NCBI GenBank assembly: GCA_018257865.1
Contig: JAEUBA010000001.1
Span: 744,001 to 808,000 of the forward strand
Direction: 5' to 3'
DNA from: Stereocaulon alpinum
Lineage: Eukaryota; Ascomycota; Lecanoromycetes; Lecanorales; Stereocaulaceae
Length of the DNA stretch: 64,000 bases
The notes beneath the pieces were generated by a model. That model saw only the letters and a list, made by a program, of their open reading frames with translations, did no database searches and was not told where the DNA came from. Shown here one piece after another: positions 56,314 to 64,000 of the stretch. The translations under genes were made by a program, and so were the position numbers. How positions within the stretch are numbered: the first letter of the stretch is position 1; every line of letters begins with the position of its first letter.

Positions 56314-56826
56314 CTATCTCGCCGCCGCCACCACTGCCTCGCCAACAGTCTCATTTCCGCCACCCATCTCGTTTCCCATCACACTCACTTTAACCCATTT
56401 CTTTTCAGCCACTCCCCCATACGCATACCCGCCAAACCCTGGCCCACTTTCCACACATTCCCTTAGGATATTAAAACTCCTTGCCATGTTACCATCCCAC
56501 GATGCCTCTGCCTCTAACACGTGCCCCCTCAGCTCCACGAGCACTTTACACGAACCCAAATGTTGCTGATGAGGGAGTCTATAGTCATCATTAAGGCCGC
56601 CGCTGCGGAATGTGCCAATTCGGGGCGAGCTTGGAAGGTTAACGATGAGGATGTAGCATTCGCTGGCAATGGGAGCGACAGAGACCGGGTTGTCGGGATT
56701 GCAGTATACATTGCTATCGAGGACTGGTGGGGTGTGATTGGATGGGTGGGGAAGAGTGTGGGTGCTGGCGCGTTGGTTACAGAGGAAGACACCGAAAACG
56801 AGCCAAAAGCCAGTGAGCCATATCAT
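56314..56826 (-). CDS. Small secreted protein
   Basis: 170 residues, no intron. Signal peptide MIWLTGFWLVFGVFLCNQ, followed by a Pro/His-rich spacer and a folded part with four cysteines (VYCNPDNPVS, ASECYILI, LGSCKVLVEL, ILRECVE), a layout of a small disulphide-linked extracellular protein, and a Gly-rich end. Resembles uncharacterised secreted proteins of filamentous ascomycetes, in which VSVAPIASECYILIVNLP-like blocks recur. A role in host or environment interaction is only a guess. No membrane or GPI segment. Confidence 0.7.
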   Translation of the reverse strand: MIWLTGFWLVFGVFLCNQRASTHTLPHPSNHTPPVLDSNVYCNPDNPVSVAPIASECYILIVNLPSSPRIGTFRSGGLNDDYRLPHQQHLGSCKVLVELRGHVLEAEASWDGNMARSFNILRECVESGPGFGGYAYGGVAEKKWVKVSVMGNEMGGGNETVGEAVVAAAR

Positions 56827-57538
56827 GATGCCGATATGTTAGCAGAGAATTCGTTCCAGTATACTAAAGTGTGGCGCTCTTCGTCGCTGATAACGCTACG
56901 TCGACTTCTGCGCATAGAGCCTGACGTATTGCGAATACTCGTACCTGCGCATAGGAGCTCTGACACCTTCAATACCCGCCTGCTACCCTGCATACGTCAT
57001 GTCTCAAAGCACAACGTGTACAGACGCCAAGCTGTCTGCAAACTCAACGGTTTTAGATGAGACACCTCGAATGGCGATGAGGGATCGATGAGGGCGAAAA
57101 TCCACTTGGACGGGACAGCTAGCTTCTAAGGCTCTTCGCGATTGCTAAGATGAGACATACTAAATATATCAAGCATATCGAATGCTTCCCTGACGTCTGA
57201 AAGACCACAGCAACCGCACAACGAGTCGCTGCTCAGATAAAGAAACTCAACATCAACGAGCGTGGATGCAGCACAAGAACCTCGAAAGCTCACTACCGTA
57301 TGGCTCAAACACACTCCTATTCGATTCCACACTCTCGTAAACCTCGTACATTTAGAGCACGAAAATTAGCCGTTCCATCTTACCGACGGTACGCTATACC
57401 TCTAAAGCTGCCCTTATTGGCGTATAGACGAACAAGATATTACGTGCTAGGAAAGCGAAAGGCATTGAAACTAGCGCAAGAAGAATATGATGAGTGAACA
57501 ACTACTGGACCAAGATCCCAGGCTCTTACCAAGAGTTA
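56827..57538. other. Intergenic
   Basis: 712 bases; promoter of the small secreted protein on its left side. Plus-strand frames here are short and unremarkable. Confidence 0.4.
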
Positions 57539-58318
57539 TCACTCCACAAGCGTCACCCCACTCAACCCCAAAACCGACCGGGACTTCAACCTCCGATTAC
57601 GCTTCAACTCATCGAGCGTCCCCTCTGTTTCCACTTTGTGTCCGCCCTTGGATGTCCCAGTACCAGCGCAAGTCTTCTTATCCGATCCGATAACTGACCG
57701 AGATTCAACCTTTCGACCTGCGTCATCCTTAGAAGGCTTATCAACCCCCTTCTCACTCTTTCCCCCAACCTTACCCTGCACCCCAATAGCTCTCTCCATA
57801 ATCTCATGAGCCTCCGTCATACTCATCTTATGCACATGTACATATTTCTTCGTCCTCTTCCTCCTCGCACGACGTTCCTTATCCTCCTTCACCGGTTGTA
57901 CCATCTTCTCTATTCCACCTACTTTGTTCCTGGCAGGACGTTCCTTATCCCCCTTCACAGGCCCAACCACCTTCTCTCCTCTACATCTCCCCATCTCACA
58001 TCTCCCCTCCCTCCCCCGACTCTCCTCACCCTTCCCCTTCCCCTCCTCAACCAACTTCTCTATTTCATGTGCTTTGTTTTCTATCTCGCCGACCTTTCTT
58101 CTCGCACGACTCTCCTCAAAACGCGCTTGTCTATCTTCCCGTCGCCAACGTGCTCGATACGCGCTTTGGAAGCGGAACGGTATGTAGCCGCCTTCGGCGT
58201 CCCAGTTGAAGGAGCGGTTGTTTGGGGTGCAGTTTTTGTTTTTGGGACGGGGGAATGCGCAGCAGCCTAGGGCTGTCCAGAACCATGATAGGGAGGGGGA
58301 GGGGGGTGGTTGGGGCAT
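57539..58318 (-). CDS. Hypothetical basic, charged protein
   Basis: 259 residues, no intron. Begins with a hydrophobic-Pro segment and a Cys pair (ALGCCAFPRPK), then an aromatic block (SFNWDAEGGYIPFRFQSAY), followed by a highly charged Lys/Glu/Arg region with short internal repeats around VKEDKERRARRK and VKGDKERPARNK, and a Lys/Ser/Gly-rich tail. Helix-forming and possibly coiled in the middle. The Cys pair near the N-terminus could be lipidated, tying it to a membrane, but that is a guess. The product could be longer if an upstream exon exists. Unrecognised. Confidence 0.5.
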   Translation of the reverse strand: MPQPPPSPSLSWFWTALGCCAFPRPKNKNCTPNNRSFNWDAEGGYIPFRFQSAYRARWRREDRQARFEESRARRKVGEIENKAHEIEKLVEEGKGKGEESRGREGRCEMGRCRGEKVVGPVKGDKERPARNKVGGIEKMVQPVKEDKERRARRKRTKKYVHVHKMSMTEAHEIMERAIGVQGKVGGKSEKGVDKPSKDDAGRKVESRSVIGSDKKTCAGTGTSKGGHKVETEGTLDELKRNRRLKSRSVLGLSGVTLVE

Positions 58319-58935
58319 GGGGGTTGGTGAGGTGAGTAGGGTAGGTTTTGCTGGGGTTTGATGGGGTGGGACGTTGTGCGTTGGGAGGAGGCTATGAGCG
58401 GTAGGGGTTTCTTGGGAGAGGATGAGATGGTTGCGATGTATTGGGGTAAAGAGAGCGTCGGGATGGAAATGTTGAGAATGGACAAGGGGGTCTGTATGTG
58501 TTGAGAAGACATTGTGCTCGGATTGTCTTTGTTTTGCATGTTTCGGGAGTCCATTGGCATGGAGTCTGAGTCGTTATCCGTAGAACGTATTTGGTTTTAA
58601 CACTGAAGCAAAATGTGCACTAACACCAAAGCCATGGTTTCGTTCATCTGCTGTGAACAAAGATCGACGACTTTTCTCTCTATCTTTGTCATAGGTACAA
58701 TGGCATTATTCGCAAGCCATTGGACTAATGCCTATATATTCAACAGCACAAGCAAGATACTTTATTCCAGTACGTGCGACAATGAAGAGGTAGCGATCGG
58801 TGCAGACATGGTCTCATACATAAGACTTCTGCTTCTTCTACAAAAGCAAGATATCTTCTGACACCTGCACTTCTGAAACACCGAAGAGCAACAGTCCGAG
58901 CAACTATCGTGAAACGAAAGCCGACGTCACTCACC
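58319..58935. other. Intergenic, promoters of the two flanking hypotheticals
   Basis: Purine-rich on the plus strand at 58,280-58,400; otherwise no feature seen. Confidence 0.4.
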
Positions 58936-60024
58936 ATGCGTCCAACTCTGGAGCCCATAAATACAGTCATACAAGGTACGAAAGACCTCGACTATGTCAA
59001 CCAGCGACTTTTGGGATCTGGGGTCTTCTACACCAGAGTTGGTGCTGTCAATTCGGGTAAGGGCTCTCTTGTCAGTGCTAGCACAGCAACTGCAAGTCCT
59101 ATGAGCTGTGATATCGTGGATTCCGGCTTTTTGATGGCCTCGAGCGTCTGGGGATACGACATCTTTGGAGACTTGAAGCCGATATCGACAGCTTCCGATC
59201 CCTTCTTCAGCCTTAAAGGTCCGAGGCCACAACCACTGAACCTGATCTCTCCTGACAGCAAGGTTCGATGCGAGTCACCTGATTGCCCTATCAAAGGCAT
59301 CCCACATAACATCGATAGGTACTTTGATGACGGCGTGCGTCCTCTAAAAGACGAGGCGGACGACATCATTCGCTTCTTCAACTGTACAGTTCCACCTCCA
59401 GACATCTGTGCAGCATACATGAGGATGTTCTATGGGCAAGGGAGTCAAGCTGATAAAGATAAAGTGCGGCAGTACCAGAAGCATCATATGTGGTCACCCA
59501 TCAATTCTGAGCCTTCGACGCCGAGATTGTGCGATCCAGATGGGACACTTCCCGCAAGCTATGCTCACCTTATTGCCACGGAGAGTAAAGCCATCACATC
59601 GCATGGAGTCATTGAGTGCAGCAAATCGTCAGAAGCACCTCCAATTCCAGAGCGTAACCCTCTCCGCATTCAGATATGTCTTCCTAGCGCCGACGAGCCC
59701 ATTCGACAAATCAATAGGAATGAGCTCGGAGACAGTGACGACAATAGTTGCGCCAGCGATGACTTACATGGTGACCATACCGAGGATACGGTAATCAACC
59801 CTCGTTATCCTATGGCAGGCAACTATGCAGATGATAACGATGACGAAGCCCCAGTAAGTCCAGGAGCCAGAAGGGATGTTCCAGTGGGGCCCGAACTGAG
59901 AAGAGTGCATCTCCAGCTTCAGGCGAAGATTGTAGGTCAGATTGGACAGCTTATTCACGGCCCTGATTCGCCACCAGCGGATTGGGATGGACTAGTTGCA
60001 GAGTGGATGAACGGTACCGACTAA
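58936..60024 (+). CDS. Hypothetical protein, partly acidic
   Basis: 362 residues from the ATG at 58936 (context CACCATG); the frame is open nine codons further up without an ATG. No intron. Patterned N-terminal half with GFLMASSVWGYDIFGDLKP, a C-x4-C pair (RCESPDCPIKG), DDIIRFFNCTVPPPDICAAY; then an acidic Asp/Glu-rich linker (about 265-315) and a short helical C-terminus with IVGQIGQLIHGPDSP. No signal peptide. No known family recognised; composition and codon pattern argue that it is a real gene. Confidence 0.6.
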   Translation: MRPTLEPINTVIQGTKDLDYVNQRLLGSGVFYTRVGAVNSGKGSLVSASTATASPMSCDIVDSGFLMASSVWGYDIFGDLKPISTASDPFFSLKGPRPQPLNLISPDSKVRCESPDCPIKGIPHNIDRYFDDGVRPLKDEADDIIRFFNCTVPPPDICAAYMRMFYGQGSQADKDKVRQYQKHHMWSPINSEPSTPRLCDPDGTLPASYAHLIATESKAITSHGVIECSKSSEAPPIPERNPLRIQICLPSADEPIRQINRNELGDSDDNSCASDDLHGDHTEDTVINPRYPMAGNYADDNDDEAPVSPGARRDVPVGPELRRVHLQLQAKIVGQIGQLIHGPDSPPADWDGLVAEWMNGTD

Positions 60025-60936
60025 AGACGGAGAATTCCTGGGACCCTCAACAAGTGGTGCAGCACGGTCACGGTCATTAGATGTTCGGTAGTAGACCGAT
60101 GATTTGGAAGATTATGCCATTATGCCTTCGTAGTCTCGATGTGTATATGCTAAGCTTATGTCGGATTGCTTAAATTTGAACCAAAGAAATGCGTATAGCT
60201 ACATTCAAATTAGACAAATTATTTTCACATAAGAGGATACAATGATCAACTCCAGAAATCAGCCTGGCGCTATGTAGGCCAAGCTCGAGAAACACATGCT
60301 TCCCTTGCTACATGCTGGAGACCGAAAAGAGTTGTTGCTATCGAAGTCATTGCCAAGACCTACACTAAGCGTTGGACGGTTGGACCGTCGCCTTCCCGTA
60401 GCTTTCCCACGTGACGGCCCGTACCAATGGAAACCTCCCAGAGCGATGATGCAATCTCACAGCGCGTTCGTCCCAGGAGACTGGTCACAAGGACAGTATG
60501 ACATCTATCCAACATGCGATCTGTTTATAATCCTGGTACATATAAGCCCAAACTCTATGGCAGCGCTTATGGGGGTTGCAATGCCTCCAGCGCCAGCTAG
60601 AACTACGAGATGGGATGAAAGCCTTTGACGCGAACCTTCGCTTTCTTGCTCACCCAGCACCAGAGCCATGGTTCTTGAACAGAGCTTAAACTCTAAGCAA
60701 CCCGCCGCAGAGTGGGTGAGCGCCTTGTAAGAGGGCAATGGCTCGAAATAATGGGTAAAATCCTTTCGGCAGTTCAAAAGCACACTTCGCTGCACGTTTG
60801 CTCTGCATTCTTCAACAACAACTGGCCCAACAACCACACCTTCTCTGCTCAAATCTCCCTCGAATTTGCAGAAGAAAGCCGGCTTCATTGTCGAATACTA
60901 TAAGACACATCCTTCGACACTCCCGAATCTACCGCC
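60025..60936. other. Intergenic
   Basis: No supportable gene; a 127-codon minus frame at 60505-60888 has no recognisable content. Confidence 0.4.
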
Positions 60937-62315
60937 ATGGACGGGCTCCAAACCCCGATATCTCACACCAAGCAAAGCTGGCTTCCTCTAACTACCCCAA
61001 ACACAACTCCAGCACCTCCACCAATGGCACGTCCAGCGCTCCGCGAACTTCCTGTCCTCCCCATGGGCCAACGCCCCAAACCCACTACCTTGAAGACTAC
61101 ACCAGCTTTCATCCCACACTTGAGCGAGAACGAACCGCTCACACCCCCAGCTACACCGGCAAAGCCACACAACAAGCGTTCGTCTTTCAGCGCAGACCAT
61201 ATAGATTCGCTATGTTCAATCGCTGTCGGTTCGGGCGCGAAGCCAGCCGAAGTATCAGATTCCGCAGCGAAGCAAGCGAAGGAGAAGACGTTTGACGTGC
61301 AGAACACGGAACCGAAAGCGTATACAAAGAAATACAACTTGCACGAAGAGCTAGGATTCGGAGTATGGAGCACCGTATATCGAGCCAGCGAAGTCCCGGA
61401 GCCAACCGTAGGCTTACCACCAAGCCCACCAGAATCACCACTGAACCGCCCAATACCCGACAGCAAGAAAGTCCTAGCAGTCAAGAAACCCCACCGCCGC
61501 GATGCGCACAAAATCTTAGAAAGCGAAGCTCGAATCCTCACCTACCTCCACTGCCACCAAGACGTATTCAACTACCTCGTCTCCTTCCACGGCTGGGACG
61601 CAACTACACACTCACTTATTCTCTCCGCAATCCCCCTCAACCTCGAAGCGCACACCAAATCCGCCAAACAGGCCCCACTAACAACAAAAACGATGTTCGA
61701 CCCCATAATCGGCGCCGCACAATGGGCCGACCTAGCAGAGAACTTAATCAACGGGCTCGCATTCCTCCACAACCACGGCTGCGTACACGGCGACATAAAA
61801 CCAGCCAACATCCTACTCCGCCCCAACGACGACAACAAATACACCCCCCTATACTGCGACTTCTCCTCCTCCCACATCCTATCCCCAACCACAACCACAG
61901 AACCAGAAGAAGTCTCCGCCATAACAACAGACTACACATCCCCCGAACTCCTCTCCGCCATCCACCACAACAACAGCAAAACCACCACCAACAACGAGCG
62001 CGCAGTAGCAACCTACTCCTCCGACGTCTTCGCCCTAGCCGTCACCCTCCTCTTCGCGACTATCGGAGAAAGCCCATATGCGGGCGCGAGAATGGAGATT
62101 CAGAAGGTAGGAATGGCGAAGGAGGGGTTACCGCTCGAGTTTGCTAGGAGGGGCGAGCAGGCTAGTAGGGTTATGAGGGGGAGGGCTGTTGAGAGAGCGT
62201 TGAAGGGTGCGTTGGCGAAGAGTATCGATGAAAGACTGAATGTTGGGGAGTGGAGGGATGTTGTGACGGAAGTATTGAAGGGGTGGAGGGAGGGGGGGTG
62301 GGTTAGGGGTGGATA

Positions 62316-62316
<1 letters not shown>
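60937..62316 (+). CDS. Ser/Thr protein kinase with HGD catalytic loop and DFS motif
   Basis: 459 residues, no intron. A 130-residue Pro/Thr-rich N-terminal region precedes the kinase domain: Gly loop ELGFGVWSTVY (138-148), catalytic Lys183/184 in VLAVKKP, the Glu of helix C at 195 or 197, catalytic loop HGDIKPANILL (284-294), DFS at 308-310 in CDFSSSHIL instead of DFG, then TTDYTSPELL as the activation end. Catalytic Asp and metal Asp remain, but HRD is HGD (the RD Arg is lost) and the Gly of DFG is Ser. Such changes occur in fungal orphan kinases and in lowly active or pseudo-kinases. The stop TAG at 62314-62316 leads directly into a 70-base G run. Substrate unknown. Confidence 0.78.

Positions 62317-62385
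<69 letters not shown>
62316..62385 (+). repeat. Uninterrupted poly-G tract, 70 bases
   Basis: G at every position from the last base of the kinase stop codon to 62385, then TTTGAATAC. The sequence just before it is G-rich too. It lies in the kinase 3' UTR. Confidence 0.95.
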
Positions 62386-62387
<2 letters not shown>

Positions 62388-64000
62388 TGAATACTGTATG
62401 ATGATTAACGATGTCAGAACATAAAAGCGATGGTGTTAGAGGAGGTATAGATGTCCGGTGTGGCTGTGAATGGAACTTTTCGGACTAGATCAAGGGTTGG
62501 AAAATAGCATCGTCTTGCTTTTCTTGTATCTATAGCTTGTATACCTCAACAGATAGAAGAATCCTTTTCAACCCCAGCCCCTTTCTCGTGGGTATCCTTT
62601 GTCTTAGTCCGCAGTGTATACATGTCATACTACTCCATTCCTTTGCTACCGTCTCGCGCAGCAAAAGCTCCGCCTTCCAACACTGCTGCACTAGCTTCCT
62701 ATCTACTCAAACGCTGCTCTCTTGGGAACAGTACTCTCCTTGATAATAAGCGACACACTACACCCTATTCCGAAGCTCTCACAAACCACCGGGACCCAAC
62801 GGCACGGTACCGGGTCCATCCCCTGAACTCTAGCAAACTTGACAAGCTGGGACGGCCGATCTGTGGGTCCATTTGCACGCTGGTAATCACGTTGCAGCGA
62901 CTCCTGCCGCTTGTTTAGAGTTTGTTCGACACGTGGCTTGAATCGAGATCATGTGCGAGACAGTTGGGACTTCCAGGACGCTGGCTTTCTGCGAAGCTTG
63001 TTTGAATGTCGAGTTGAGGTGGCTGTTTATTATGGTGTATCGAGGAACTAGATGGTATTTTGCGGACTGACGGGTGCTACCTTAGCAGGAATTGACGGAA
63101 GACGCCAATATTCTTCATTTGTCGGGGTCGTCTTCAATCCCGTTACGGCAGGTACTTCTTCGCTTGTGAAAGCATGATTTGTGCTACCAAGTCCATGGAC
63201 GATAGCGCTTTACCAAGCGTGAAGACCGAACGAGAGATGATGCAACCTTGAAGTCTCGATCAGCACTCGCCAACGCATCTTACCAAACACTAAATCCCTC
63301 CAAAAACCCAAGCCAAGGCTTCCTCACGCATCCCAGCGGTTTCCAGCTGCACGTGTGAGTGGTTCGCCTTGAGGAACCTATTTTTAGCCTGCATTGGTGG
63401 CATCTCGGATGCAGCCGCACCTGTTCCCCGGAACCACCATCGTCGAAACAAGACCCGCAGACATGGTAGGCCAGCGCCGCAGCCGTCTCCCCGGTGAGCT
63501 TCCACTTTGTCGGGTGTACCGAGAGAGTGGTAGTTTGTGCTTGTCGTGTGTTGGAATGGGATAATGGGATTGTAGCTATGGCCATGGTTTGATGCTCAGT
63601 GGGTTTGGCTACCATTGTGGTAGGATGGATTGGATAATCTGGAGGGGTGTGACTGAATTGCTACACAACGCGATATGTGTCAGTTATGAAGGCATTCTCA
63701 GGATGATGGCCTTGTGGGGGTGAGGCCGCTTTGAGCATTCCAGAACTTCGGGATGATTGGCACTTCTTAGGTTGCGTCAGAAGAGGTTCAAAGCCATGCA
63801 CTTATGCACATGCTCCGGATCCTCGCCTATAGAACGCGCTTTTCGAGAGCTCCTAGGAACGTCGTCGCTGTTCGTCCGGGTCTGCTAGGTCTGCAAGTCT
63901 TGTATTCCCCCCAACTCCCTAAAACGAGCCGGGTCATTTACCAATCTCCTTCTAGTACTACCTGACCGTATTTTCAGCAAAAAGGTCCACGGTCTGAATG
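62386..64000. other. Window end, no confident gene
   Basis: A minus-strand frame at 63280-63615 carries Cys pairs (HVCGSC, RCHQCR) and might be an exon of a gene continuing beyond, but no splice partner, start context or known motif supports it. Other frames are unremarkable. Confidence 0.35.

Noticed and set aside
61365..62147. 260-codon plus-strand frame rich in Arg/Pro/His
   Set aside because: Frame-shifted shadow of the kinase gene caused by its codon bias.
63280..63615. Minus-strand frame with Cys pairs resembling a zinc motif
   Set aside because: Only two Cys pairs with unusual spacing and no supporting exon; listed only as a possibility at the window edge.
1..64000. CRISPR array, secondary-metabolite cluster or other prokaryote-type system
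   Set aside because: No regular spaced repeats, no PKS/NRPS/terpene core genes; the exon-intron genes show that this is a eukaryotic chromosome.

Overview
The window looks like the nuclear genome of a filamentous ascomycete (Pezizomycotina). The genes have short GT-AG introns of about 50-75 bases, the tRNA gene is eukaryotic, and the product families are typical of moulds: an Inp1-type peroxisome protein, a fungal sphingolipid delta-8 desaturase, a full-size ABCG pump, an ELYS-like nucleoporin, aspzincin metalloproteases and Ser/Thr-rich secreted proteins. The large transposon block carries the mark of repeat-induced point mutation (RIP). I lean towards Leotiomycetes or a near relative, but the sequence alone does not prove it. 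All calls come from reading the sequence; no search was run.

Left flank, 1-20 kb: the 3' part of INP1; a DUF7730-type pseudogene with three in-frame TAG stops; a polysaccharide deacetylase gene with one non-canonical splice acceptor; the desaturase; a Ser-rich secreted protein; an intact secreted aspzincin protease (three exons); a 2 x 107-bp tandem repeat; a hypothetical gene; a SAM methyltransferase; a small conserved hypothetical; then the 5' part of a second secreted aspzincin-type protease.

Transposon block, 20,247-35,797: this second protease gene is split by a 15.55-kb LTR element with 5-bp target duplications (CTTCC) and TG...CA LTRs. Copia-type gag and RT/RNase H remnants on the minus strand lie next to the LTRs. 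Its centre holds two Ty3/Gypsy gag-pol remnants, one on each strand, tail to tail. Where I followed the reading frames they are interrupted by stop codons without frameshifts, as expected for RIP. The right LTR was itself hit by a 589-bp TRIM element with 111-bp LTRs, a GTAGG target duplication, Pol III A- and B-box-like motifs and three tandem UUCG hairpins. Gene sequence resumes at 35,798.

Right flank, 36-64 kb: a phytanoyl-CoA dioxygenase family gene, tRNA-Leu(UAA), a claudin-like tetraspan gene, a Cys-rich single-pass membrane protein, a CDK10/CDK11-like kinase (seven exons), a Pro/Ser-rich secreted protein with 30-residue repeats, the ABCG transporter, an ELYS-like protein divergent from it, a small secreted protein, two hypotheticals, and an unusual Ser/Thr kinase whose stop codon runs into a 70-base G homopolymer. 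The genes are scattered housekeeping and secretory genes; I see no biosynthetic cluster. The most novel features are the nested transposon structure and the TRIM.
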